Origin: VRUE01 sp963704545
GTDB taxonomy: Bacteria; Actinomycetota; Thermoleophilia; Solirubrobacterales; 70-9
DNA: 64,000 nucleotides
Assembly (NCBI GenBank): GCA_963704545.1
Contig: OY969915.1
Coordinates: forward strand, 496,001 to 560,000
Reading direction: 5' to 3'
The position numbers and the translations under genes are program-made. Below are positions 14,933 through 22,605 of this stretch, piece by piece; within the stretch, counting starts at the first letter, position 1; each line of letters begins with the position of its first letter. The notes below the pieces were generated by a model. It had not been told where the DNA came from. It saw only the letters and a program-made list of their open reading frames with translations, and did not search any database.

Positions 14933-15880
14933 TCAGAGAGACTTCGCCAAGTCGCCCGTCTCGTCCCGGCGCCTCTCCCAAGGACGCGCGGCGCGCAGCG
15001 CGCCGAGCACCGCCCGCGTCGCCGGCGCCCGGTTCAGCGCGTAGAAGTGGATGCCGGGGGCACCCGCGACGAGCAGCTCCGCGCACTGCTGGGCGGCGTA
15101 GGCGACGCCGAGCTCGAACTCGGCCCGCTCGTCGCCCTCGGCGGCGCGGAAGGCCTCCTCCAGGCGGCCGGGGATCGAGGCGTCGCAGAGCTCGCAGATC
15201 CGCTTCGTCTGCGCGAAGCTCGCCACCGGGATCACCCCGGCCAGGATCGGGACCTCGATCCCCGCCGCCCGCGCGGCGGCGACGAAGTCGAAGTAGACTT
15301 GGTTGTCGAAGAAGAGCTGGGTGATCAGGAACGACGCCCCGGACTCCACCTTCGTCTTCAGGTAGGCGAGGTCGGTCTCGAGGTCGGGCGCCTCGGGATG
15401 CACCTCGGGGAAGCAGGCGCCGCCGACCGTGAAGTCCCACCCCTCGGAGATGAAGGCGGTCAGCTCTGCTGCGCTTCCCAGCCCTCCCTCGGGCTGGACG
15501 AAGTCCTCCTGCCCCCGGGGCGGGTCGCCGCGCAGGGCGAATACGTTCTCGATCCCTGCCTCGGCAATCCGGTCCAGCGTCGCCGCCAGTCCCTCGCGCG
15601 TCTCGCCGACACAGCTGAGGTGGGCCATGGTCTCGAACCCCAGCTCCTCCTTGAGGCCGCGGGTGATCTCCACCGTCCCCTCGCGGGTCGAGCCACCGGC
15701 CCCGTAGGTGACGGAGACGAAGTCGGGCTCCAGCTTGCGCAGCGAGCGGGCGGTGTCGAACAGCGCCGCGGTGGCCTCCGCCGTCTTCGGCGGGAAGAGC
15801 TCGACCGAGAAGGTCGGGCCCTCAGCGCCGATGATCTCGTCGATGCGCACGGGGCGGAGGTTAGCCGCCGCGCCGCTCAC
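14933..15880 (-). CDS. metF: Methylenetetrahydrofolate reductase
   Basis: A 315-residue FAD-dependent (beta/alpha)8-barrel that reduces 5,10-methylene-THF to 5-methyl-THF for methionine synthesis. Motifs are 'FSVELFPPKT' with the catalytic Glu near residue 28, 'VSVTYGAGGSTREGT', 'LSCVGETREG', 'NVFALRGDPPRG', 'ACFPEVHPEAPD', 'ASFLITQLFFDN' and 'IPVASFAQTKRICELC'. Length is normal for bacterial MetF. The start GTG at 15880 has GAGAGG right before it. A GTG at residue 12 ('VRIDEIIG') is an alternative and would fit the family's usual N-terminus better. It is followed by DUF3105 after 18 bp. Confidence 0.93.
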   Translation of the reverse strand: MSGAAANLRPVRIDEIIGAEGPTFSVELFPPKTAEATAALFDTARSLRKLEPDFVSVTYGAGGSTREGTVEITRGLKEELGFETMAHLSCVGETREGLAATLDRIAEAGIENVFALRGDPPRGQEDFVQPEGGLGSAAELTAFISEGWDFTVGGACFPEVHPEAPDLETDLAYLKTKVESGASFLITQLFFDNQVYFDFVAAARAAGIEVPILAGVIPVASFAQTKRICELCDASIPGRLEEAFRAAEGDERAEFELGVAYAAQQCAELLVAGAPGIHFYALNRAPATRAVLGALRAARPWERRRDETGDLAKSL

Positions 15881-16265
15881 CCTCTCGACCGGAGCATTTC
15901 TCGGAGTTTGCGGGAACGTATTCGTTGCCCCCCTGGCGCCGCCGGAGGGGGCGCGCTAAGTTCGCTTTGCGACTGGGAGAGACGGGGTTCGCGGAAGCCA
16001 AGCGGACGGCGTCTCGAAGGTGGCGTGACGAGCTTCAGTGTGCGAAGGCTACGCACATGGCAGGCAACCGAGCGCCACCGCCAGTCGCATTTTTTATGCG
16101 CTGGCGCAGGCGAGTCTGTCTGACCTGACTCATATCTTGGAGCCGTCACCGAGTTCCTGCCCTCGTTGACGTGCGTGCCGGGACGCAGTGCCGGGAGTCG
16201 GGCGTTGTTGGTGCCCCGTGAGTCACTCCAACAACTAGCCCGCCCACTCCCATACCCTGTGTTCG
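15881..16265. other. Intergenic region upstream of metF and the enoyl-CoA hydratase
   Basis: This 385-bp gap carries both divergent promoters and several inverted repeats: TGCGACTGG (about 15967) with CCAGTCGCA (about 16082), CCAGTCGCATTTTTTATGCG followed by CTGG (hairpin near 16082-16105), and GTTGTTGG/CCAACAAC (about 16205/16228). A TACCCT box at 16253-16258 is 7 nt before the hydratase ATG. I compared the metF leader with SAM, SAH and cobalamin riboswitch cores and saw no convincing match. No coding sequence is supported. Confidence 0.6.
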
Positions 16266-17015
16266 ATGAGCGGGGAGCTTCGCTACGAGCGGGTTGGGGC
16301 TGCAGCCGTGCTCACCATCGACCGGCCCGAGCGCCGCAACGCGATCGACGCCGCCGCGGCCGAGCTGTTCCGCCGGGGCCTGGACGACTTCGAGGCCGAC
16401 GAGGGGGCACGCGTCCTGATCCTCACCGGCGCCGGCGGCGCCGCCTTCTGTGCCGGAGCCGACCTGAAGGCGATGAACCTCGACGTCACCCACCCCGGGG
16501 GGCCGATGGGCCCGACCCGCCTGACGCCCTCCAAGCCGGCGATCGCCGCGGTTGACGGCTGGTGCCTCGCCGGTGGAGTCGAGCTGGCGCTCTGGTGCGA
16601 CATGCGCATTGCCACACCGCAATCGACCTTCGGCCTCTTCGAGCGTCGCTGGGGCGTGCCTCTCCTCGACGGCGGTACCCAGCGCCTGCCCCGCATCGTC
16701 GGTATGGGCCGGGCACTGGAGTTGATCCTCACCGGCCGCCCCGTGGAGGCCGAGGAGGCGCACCGGATCGGCCTCGTCAACGAGGTCGTCGAGCCGGGCA
16801 GGCACCTTGACCGGGCCCTGGAGCTGGCCGAGCGCATAGCCGGCTTCCCCCAGGAGACGATGCTGGCCGACCGCCGCGGAGCGATCGAAGGCTTCGGCCA
16901 GCCTCTCGCCGACGGCCTCGACCTGGAGCGCCGCCTCGGCAACGAGGTCCTCGACGTCGCCGTCCGCGGCGCAAAGAAATTCGCCGACGGCGCCGGCCGC
17001 CACGGCGAGTTCTGA
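16266..17015 (+). CDS. Enoyl-CoA hydratase/isomerase (crotonase) family protein
   Basis: A 249-residue crotonase-fold enzyme. 'VLTIDRPERRNAID' is the N-terminal signature. 'LTGAGGAAFCAGADLKAM' is the CoA-binding loop and first oxyanion-hole peptide. 'KPAIAAVDGWCLAGGVELALWCDMRIA' is the second. 'FERRWGVPLLDGGTQRLPRIVG' gives one catalytic Glu at about 120. The other usual Glu is replaced in the GGVELAL context, so activity could be hydratase or another crotonase reaction. TACCCT at 16253-16258 lies 7 nt before ATG, a leaderless start. The gene stands alone. Confidence 0.9.
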   Translation: MSGELRYERVGAAAVLTIDRPERRNAIDAAAAELFRRGLDDFEADEGARVLILTGAGGAAFCAGADLKAMNLDVTHPGGPMGPTRLTPSKPAIAAVDGWCLAGGVELALWCDMRIATPQSTFGLFERRWGVPLLDGGTQRLPRIVGMGRALELILTGRPVEAEEAHRIGLVNEVVEPGRHLDRALELAERIAGFPQETMLADRRGAIEGFGQPLADGLDLERRLGNEVLDVAVRGAKKFADGAGRHGEF

Positions 17016-17068
17016 CCTCCCCCAAGCTTTATCTCCGACGCCGCCCTCGGGACTCGGCCTCAGCCGCT

Positions 17069-17138
17069 GGGGGTCATCGGGGGGTCACCCCCAGGAACTC
17101 CCGCGAAGCGGCATGGGGGTGACCCCCCGATGACCCCC
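17069..17138. repeat. Perfect 25-bp-arm hairpin between convergent genes
   Basis: The arms at 17069-17093 and 17114-17138 are exact complements over 25 bp with a 20-nt loop. Each arm is G/C-rich and internally near-palindromic (GGGGGTCATC, GGGGGGTCACCCCC). It lies between two convergent genes, so it may act as a bidirectional terminator. The length and perfection exceed ordinary terminators and suggest a repetitive palindromic element. Confidence 0.8.
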
Positions 17139-17153
17139 TTCCGGCAAACACCC

Positions 17154-17837
17154 CTAGTCCCGAGGCCGCGTCACCCGGCGCATCTCGTCCTCCGCTTCCT
17201 CGGGGCCGAGGTAAGGCATCAGCACGGCGAAGACGAGGTCGGGGAGGATCCGCTGCAGCTCGGGGCCACGCCCGGCGCGGATCTCGTCGAAGATCATCGA
17301 GGTCGCGCCACCGATCGCGAAGCGGGCGGTGTCGGCCGGCAGTTCCTCGCCCTGACTAGAGTACTCGCGGCCTTCTTCGAGGAATGGGGTGAAGCGGGCG
17401 AGCGCGGCCCGGTAGCGCGCTCGCGCATCGTCGCCGGCGGCGGTCACCTCGACCATCGCCATCCGCGCGATGTCGGCCTCGGCCGCCAGCAGCTCGACCA
17501 GGGCGCCGAGGCCGGCGCCGATCCGCTCGGGCCAGGGCTCGCCCGCGGCCGACTCGAAGGCGCTGGTGACGTGGGCGACGAGGACGTCGATCACGGCGTC
17601 GTAGGCCTCGAGGAAGCAGGCGGCCTTGCCGTCGAACATCTCGTAGAAGGTGGCCCTGGAGACGCCGGCGACCTCGATCACGTCGGTGACCGTGGTCGCC
17701 TCGTAGCCCTTTGCCGCGGCGACCCGGACCATCGCCTCGAGCAGCCGCTCGCGCTGGGAGCGAACCACGTAGGCGCGGGGCAGGCCGTGGCGTCCGCTTG
17801 GCAGACGCTCTGGATTCGAAGTCGATGACGAATCCAT
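17154..17837 (-). CDS. TetR/AcrR-family transcriptional regulator
   Basis: A 227-residue regulator. 'LPSGRHGLPRAYVVRSQRERLLEAM' leads into the HTH 'GYEATTVTDVIEVAGVSRATFYEMFDGKAACFLEAYD' (about residues 35-75), a canonical TetR_N domain. The rest is an all-helical ligand domain. The leader 'P.GRH.L.R....' is shared with the two TetR genes at 20007 and 20762. The start ATG at 17837 is preceded 6 nt away by a TACGCT box, so it is leaderless. It is divergent from the UDP-sugar dehydrogenase at 17947, whose promoter it might control. Confidence 0.92.
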   Translation of the reverse strand: MDSSSTSNPERLPSGRHGLPRAYVVRSQRERLLEAMVRVAAAKGYEATTVTDVIEVAGVSRATFYEMFDGKAACFLEAYDAVIDVLVAHVTSAFESAAGEPWPERIGAGLGALVELLAAEADIARMAMVEVTAAGDDARARYRAALARFTPFLEEGREYSSQGEELPADTARFAIGGATSMIFDEIRAGRGPELQRILPDLVFAVLMPYLGPEEAEDEMRRVTRPRD

Positions 17838-17946
17838 GCGTTCAGCGTAGGGCAGCGGCAGCGGACTGTCCAACGGGTTTCGCAGCCGGCCGCCCAGCCC
17901 TCGCCACAACGTCCAACCGGCGCTCCCCGATGCCTACACTGCGGAA

Positions 17947-19194
17947 ATGAAGATCGGGATAGTCGGCCTCGGATACGTCGGCCTGCCCCTTGCCGTCGCC
18001 TTTGCCGAGGCCGGGGACGAGGTCGTCGGGCTCGACACGGATTCCCGCAGGATCGAGGGCACGAACGCCGGCCGCAGCCACGTCGAGGACATTCCCGACA
18101 CCGCGCTCGCCCCCCTGCGAGAGCGCCTGCGGGCCACCGCCAACCAGGCGGACCTCGCCTCATGCGAAGCGATCGTGATCTGCGTCCCCACGCCGCTGAC
18201 GGGCTCGCGCGACCCCGACCTCACCTACCTGCTCGAATCGGCGACGGCGCTGTCGAGCGTGCTCCAACCCGGGCAGCTGGTCGTGCTCGAGTCGACGACC
18301 TACCCCGGCACCACTCGCGAGCGGCTGCTGCCGATCCTCGAGGAGTCGGGGCTCTCCGCCGGGCGCGACTTCCACCTCGCCTTCTCCCCGGAGCGGATCG
18401 ACCCCGGTCGCACCGACTACACCGTCCGCACCACGCCGAAGCTCGTCGGCGGTCTCACGCCGGCGTGCTCTGAGCGGGCCGAGGCCCTCTACTCGCGAAT
18501 CTGCGACGAGGTCGTGGTCCTGACGACGCCGGAGGCGGCCGAGCTCTCGAAGCTGCTGGAGAACATCTTCCGCTCGGTCAACATCGCGCTCGTCAACGAG
18601 CTGGCGCAGCTCTGCGACCGGCTCGGGATCGACGTCTGGGAGGTGATCGACGCGGCGTCGACCAAGCCCTTCGGCTTCATGCGCTTCGATCCCGGCCCGG
18701 GGATGGGCGGTCACTGCCTTCCGGTCGACCCGTTCTACCTCGCCTTCAAGGCGCGCGAGCACGACTTCTACCCGGAGTTCATCGAGCTGGCGGGCAAGGT
18801 CAACCAGACCCAGCCGGCCTTCTGCGTGGAGCGGATCGCGCGAGCCCTCAACGAGGCGGGGAGGCCGGTCAGGGACTCGAAGATCCTCCTCCTCGGCGTC
18901 AGCTACAAGGCCGGCGTCGGCGACGTCCGCGAGTCGCCGGCCCTGACGATCGCCAAGCGCCTCGCCGACCTCGGCGCCGACGTCTCCTACCACGACCCGC
19001 ACGTCCCCCGCCTCCCCGACCTCGGCCTCGACTCGGTCGACTTGGCCGAGGGCCTCGCCGGCACCGACCTGGCCGCCATAGTCACGGCCCACCCCAGCCT
19101 CGACTACGAGAACGTGGTGTCCACCGCCTCGCTGGTGGTCGATTTCCGCGGCGTAACCCGCGGGATCGAGGCGGAGAACCTGGTCAGGCTGTAG
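17947..19194 (+). CDS. UDP-sugar 6-dehydrogenase (UDP-GlcNAc/ManNAc dehydrogenase, WbpA/WecC-like)
   Basis: A 415-residue NAD-dependent enzyme. Rossmann start 'MKIGIVGLGYVGLPLAVAFAEAG', then 'VICVPTPL', 'ESTTYPGTTRE', 'FSPERIDPG', 'TTPEAAELSKLLENIFRSVNIALVNELA', and 'FDPGPGMGGHCLPVDPFYL' with the catalytic Cys near residue 258. 'GVSYKAGVGDVRESPAL' starts the C-terminal UDP-binding domain. The ERIDPG and PGMGGHCLPVDP forms are those of UDP-HexNAc dehydrogenases more than of UDP-Glc dehydrogenase. It would supply a uronic acid to surface glycan. TACACT at 17935-17940 is 6 nt before the ATG. Confidence 0.92.
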   Translation: MKIGIVGLGYVGLPLAVAFAEAGDEVVGLDTDSRRIEGTNAGRSHVEDIPDTALAPLRERLRATANQADLASCEAIVICVPTPLTGSRDPDLTYLLESATALSSVLQPGQLVVLESTTYPGTTRERLLPILEESGLSAGRDFHLAFSPERIDPGRTDYTVRTTPKLVGGLTPACSERAEALYSRICDEVVVLTTPEAAELSKLLENIFRSVNIALVNELAQLCDRLGIDVWEVIDAASTKPFGFMRFDPGPGMGGHCLPVDPFYLAFKAREHDFYPEFIELAGKVNQTQPAFCVERIARALNEAGRPVRDSKILLLGVSYKAGVGDVRESPALTIAKRLADLGADVSYHDPHVPRLPDLGLDSVDLAEGLAGTDLAAIVTAHPSLDYENVVSTASLVVDFRGVTRGIEAENLVRL

Positions 19195-19201
19195 AGCCGA
19201 G

Positions 19202-19888
19202 TCAGGCTCTGGCCGCCTGCATCTCCTCCTCGGCCACGTCGGAGCCGAAGTAGGGCAGGACCGCGAAGTACATGAACTCGGGCAGCAGCTCGCGGAAACC
19301 CTCGTTCGCCCCTGTCGCCAGCCGGGCGTGGACGACCGCGTGGATGCCGGCGACGATGCCCTCTGGGGCGATCGGGGGCGGTGACTCGCCCGTGATCGCT
19401 CGCGCCGAATCGATGAAATCGGTGATCCGCTCCATCGCGCTCGAGCGTTTCTCGAGCGCCTTGGGCCCCGCTGCATGGACCTCGACGATCAGGGCTCGGC
19501 CGAGATCGGGCTCGCCGTCGAGTGCCTGCAGCAGGGCACCAAGGCCTGCGCGCAATTTCCCCTGCCAGGTCCTCTCAGGGGCCGCGGCCGTCTGCACCTG
19601 AGCTTCCAGCCGCGCCATGCCGAAGTCGAATGCCTCCAGGTAGCAGGCGTCCTTGTCTGGGAAGAGGTCGTAGAAGGCCTGCCTGTAGAGGCCGGTCGAG
19701 TCGAGCACCGCCCGTACGGATGTCGCGTCGTAGCCGTTCGACCCGACCGAGTGGAGCATCCCCTCCAGGATCCTTTCGCGCTTGGGTGAAATCACCAGCT
19801 TGAGTGTGGAAGCGTGGGGAGAAATTGGCCCCATCGCGCCGGCCTCCTCAGCCCCTGCCAGGACCTTGGTTGCGGCCTGCTCTCCCAT
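19202..19888 (-). CDS. TetR/AcrR-family transcriptional regulator
   Basis: A 228-residue protein. The HTH is at about 40-85: 'RERILEGMLHSVGSNGYDATSVRAVLDSTGLYRQAFYDLFPDKDACYLEAFD'. The first 30 residues are unusual and lack the PGRH leader of its neighbours. It ends 'LPYFGSDVAEEEMQAAR', matching the 'L.PYLG.E.A' C-terminus of the others, so all are paralogues. It is convergent with the UDP-sugar dehydrogenase (7 bp gap) and divergent from the next TetR. Target unknown. Confidence 0.88.
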   Translation of the reverse strand: MGEQAATKVLAGAEEAGAMGPISPHASTLKLVISPKRERILEGMLHSVGSNGYDATSVRAVLDSTGLYRQAFYDLFPDKDACYLEAFDFGMARLEAQVQTAAAPERTWQGKLRAGLGALLQALDGEPDLGRALIVEVHAAGPKALEKRSSAMERITDFIDSARAITGESPPPIAPEGIVAGIHAVVHARLATGANEGFRELLPEFMYFAVLPYFGSDVAEEEMQAARA

Positions 19889-20006
19889 TCCGATCCTTCC
19901 TCTTCTCCGATCAGGGGAACCGCTTGTCTGGGCCTCGGTACTGTAACGGTATTCGGCCGATACGTCCAGCTTGGCATAAGGAACTGCTGTGGGTACCCTG
20001 GCTTTT

Positions 20007-20681
20007 GTGGCCGAACGCGCTCCTCAGGCGACCAGGATGCCGCCGGGAAGGCACCCTCTTTCGCGGGAGTTCATCACCCAGCACCAGCGCGCCCGGATCA
20101 TCGCTGCCCTCGCCGAGGAGACCGTCGAGAAGGGCTACCGAGCCGTCACCGTCGCAGACATCGTGAGCCGGGCGGGGATCGCCCGCAACACCTTCTACGA
20201 AAACTTCTCCTCGAAGGAGGACTGCTTTCTCTCCGCCTCGGAGTACGCGGTCACCGAGGCCCTGCGGCGTGTCGTCGACGCCGCCAGCAAGGTCGACAGC
20301 TGGCCGGCGCGGGTGAACGCCGGCCTCGCGGCCTTCCTCCACTACGTCGCCGGCGAGTCGGCACTCGCCCGCACCTGCATCGTCGAGGCTCTCTCCGCGG
20401 GGCCCGCTGCGGTCGAGCGCTACGAGCGCTCGATCCAGGCCTTCGTGCCGCTGTTCCGCATGGGCCGCAAGATCTCGCCGAAGGGTGAGGAGCTGCCGGA
20501 CACGCTGGAGGAGACGATCGTCGGCGGAATCTTCTGGATCCTCTACCAGCGCATCATCATGGGGCAGGCCGAGCAGATCGAGGACCTGCTGCCGGAGCTG
20601 GTGGAGTTCTCGCTCACTCCTTACCTAGGCGCCGAGGTGGCCAAGCGGACCTCAGCCGAAGCGCCACCGACAGCAGGCTGA
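20007..20681 (+). CDS. TetR/AcrR-family transcriptional regulator
   Basis: A 224-residue regulator: 'MPPGRHPLSREFITQHQRARIIAALAE' then HTH 'GYRAVTVADIVSRAGIARNTFYENFSSKEDCFLSASE'. The ligand domain ends 'LPELVEFSLTPYLGAEVAKR'. A GTG at 19989 is possible, but GTG at 20007 has a TACCCT box 7 nt upstream, the arrangement repeated across this window, so I prefer it. The C-terminal half is close to that of the second half of the next gene, which suggests tandem duplication. Confidence 0.9.
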   Translation: MAERAPQATRMPPGRHPLSREFITQHQRARIIAALAEETVEKGYRAVTVADIVSRAGIARNTFYENFSSKEDCFLSASEYAVTEALRRVVDAASKVDSWPARVNAGLAAFLHYVAGESALARTCIVEALSAGPAAVERYERSIQAFVPLFRMGRKISPKGEELPDTLEETIVGGIFWILYQRIIMGQAEQIEDLLPELVEFSLTPYLGAEVAKRTSAEAPPTAG

Positions 20682-20761
20682 GCCAAGGGCGGGGACTGGG
20701 GGGTCCGTGACCTAGTGCTCGGTTCGCCAGATCGACACCGGACTTACCGAACGGAGCGCTG

Positions 20762-22120
20762 GTGCTCGACGTAGAGACACGCGAGCGCACCGCCGGCCCC
20801 GAGCGCGAGCGGATTCTCGCCGCCCTGGTCGAGACCGCCGCCGAGCGCGGCTACGCCGAGACCACGGTCGAGACGATCCTCGAGAGCGCCGGCCTCGACC
20901 GGCCCGCCTTCGACCGCCATTTCCGCAGCAAGTACGACTGCTTCCTCACCGCCTGGCAGGAGATGAACGAGACCTGCATGCAGACGATGCTGGCGGCTTA
21001 CAACAGCCACGAGCGGTGGCCCGACAAGCTGCGCGCGGTCGCCTGCGAGGTGGTCGAATCGCTGCGCGGCGACCCCACCCGCGCCACCTTCTCGGTCGAG
21101 GTGCTGGCGGCCGGCGACGCCGCCCGCGCCCGCCGCGACATGACGATGCGGGTGATCGCCTCCCTGATCGACGCCGGCCGCAACGAGATGGAGGACCCCG
21201 AGTCCGTTCCCCACACGACCGCGGAGGCGCTGGCGGGGTCGGCCTACGGCCAGGTCTACTCGAGGATCGTGCAGGGTCGCGGCGACGAGCTACCCGCGCT
21301 GGTGCCGCAGCTGATGTCGGCCGCCGTGATGCCCTATCTGGGTCTGGAGGCTGCGATGGCCGAGCTGGGCAGGGGGTTCGACCCTCCGGCGCGATATCGT
21401 CGGGACGTGGCCAAACGCACCTCCTCCCCCAGGTCCGACGGCGTTACGAGCGCCGAGGGCTACCCGCCCGAGCTCTCGCGCCTGCCGCCGGGGCGGCACG
21501 GCCTGCCGCGTGAGTTCGTCGTCCACAACCAGCGCGAGCGGCTGGTCGCGGGCCTCGCGGAGGCGATCGCCGAAAACGGCTACTCCGGCACGACGATCGC
21601 CCACATCACCAGGCACGCAGCCGTTTCCCGCCGCACCTTCTACGAGCACTTCTCCAGCAAGGACGAGTGTTTCGTCGCCGCCTACGACACGGTGATGGCA
21701 GAGCTGATCGAGCGCGTTTCGGAGGGCTACGAGGAGGCTGAGGACTGGCCGCACGCCGTGCGGGCCGGGATCGCGGCGATGCTCGCCTTCCTCGCCACCG
21801 AGCCGCACCTCGCCCGCCTCTGCATGGTCGAGGCGCTGGTCGCCGGGCCGGTCGTGGTCGAGCGCTACGACGCCGCGATCAAAAGCTTCGTCCCCTACTT
21901 CCAGAGCGGCCGCGAGGGCCGCCCGCCCGAGATCCTCGCCCGCCTCTCGCCGACAACCGAGGAGGCCCTGGTCGGGGGCATGGTCTCGCTGATCTCCCGC
22001 CGCATCATCGCCGGTAGGACGGAGGAACTGGAAGAGCTCCTCCCCGACCTGGTCGAGTTCACCCTCACGCCTTACCTCGGCAGTGAGGAAGCGGCCAAGA
22101 TCGCCGCCGAGAAGGACTGA
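20762..22120 (+). CDS. Tandem-fused double TetR regulator
   Basis: A 452-residue protein with two complete TetR units. Unit 1 (about 1-215): HTH 'GYAETTVETILESAGLDRPAFDRHFRSKYDCFLTAW', ending 'VMPYLGLEAAMAEL'. Unit 2 (about 235-452): 'LPPGRHGLPREFVVHNQRERL', HTH 'GYSGTTIAHITRHAAVSRRTFYEHFSSKDECFVAAYD', ending 'FTLTPYLGSEEAA'. Ordinary TetR proteins dimerise, so a covalent pair could be a pseudo-dimer with two different half-site specificities. The start is GTG at 20762 with GGAG 8 nt upstream. No frameshift is needed and the linker is charged and open. Confidence 0.92.
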   Translation: MLDVETRERTAGPERERILAALVETAAERGYAETTVETILESAGLDRPAFDRHFRSKYDCFLTAWQEMNETCMQTMLAAYNSHERWPDKLRAVACEVVESLRGDPTRATFSVEVLAAGDAARARRDMTMRVIASLIDAGRNEMEDPESVPHTTAEALAGSAYGQVYSRIVQGRGDELPALVPQLMSAAVMPYLGLEAAMAELGRGFDPPARYRRDVAKRTSSPRSDGVTSAEGYPPELSRLPPGRHGLPREFVVHNQRERLVAGLAEAIAENGYSGTTIAHITRHAAVSRRTFYEHFSSKDECFVAAYDTVMAELIERVSEGYEEAEDWPHAVRAGIAAMLAFLATEPHLARLCMVEALVAGPVVVERYDAAIKSFVPYFQSGREGRPPEILARLSPTTEEALVGGMVSLISRRIIAGRTEELEELLPDLVEFTLTPYLGSEEAAKIAAEKD

Positions 22121-22213
22121 GCTCGGCCGGGCGCGCCCTGCGCGCGCCAAGATTGTCTCTTCGGTGACGATTCGCGCACCACAGGCGCGGAAGCTCCTGA
22201 GACAATACGTTTC

Positions 22214-22522
22214 GTGTTCGACCGGCGCCAAACCCTCCGCGAACTGATTCGCACCCAGCACAGGGAGTTCATGCTCTACCAAGAGAAGCGGGACGAGGAA
22301 TGCCGCAAGCGGGACGAGGAGTTCCGCGAGGAGTCCCGCAGGCGGGACGAGGAGATGCGTGAGTTCAACCGCGAGATCCTCCTGCGCAACGAGAAGGTCT
22401 ACACGGCCGTGATCGCCGAGATGGAGGAAGGCCGGAAGCGGCTGGAGGAAGGGACCAAGCAGATCCAGGCGAACACGCGAGCGGTCCTGAGCGTGCTGGA
22501 CCGGCTCGACGAGGCCGCTTGA
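22214..22522 (+). CDS. Small charged coiled-coil protein
   Basis: A 102-residue protein made almost wholly of Glu, Arg, Lys and Asp heptads ('YQEKRDEECRKRDEEFREES' and similar repeats of KRDEE/RRDEE), predicted to be one long coiled coil. No membrane segment. The start is GTG at 22214, with GACAAT at 22201-22206, 7 nt upstream. The upstream gap contains ATTGTCTC (from 22151) mirrored by GAGACAAT (ending 22206), a possible operator overlapping the -10 box. It lies between the TetR array and an MFS exporter. Function unknown. Confidence 0.75.
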   Translation: MFDRRQTLRELIRTQHREFMLYQEKRDEECRKRDEEFREESRRRDEEMREFNREILLRNEKVYTAVIAEMEEGRKRLEEGTKQIQANTRAVLSVLDRLDEAA

Positions 22523-22605
22523 TTCGTCGGCATCTTGTTCGGCCGGCGGGTGAGCCGCCGGCTCGCTTCGAGCCGAGCGCGGCCTCTCGCTAGGGTGACA
22601 AACCG

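Noticed and set aside
15881..16140. Riboswitch ahead of metF
   Set aside because: The leader has several inverted repeats, but I could not align the cores of SAM, SAH or cobalamin riboswitches to it.
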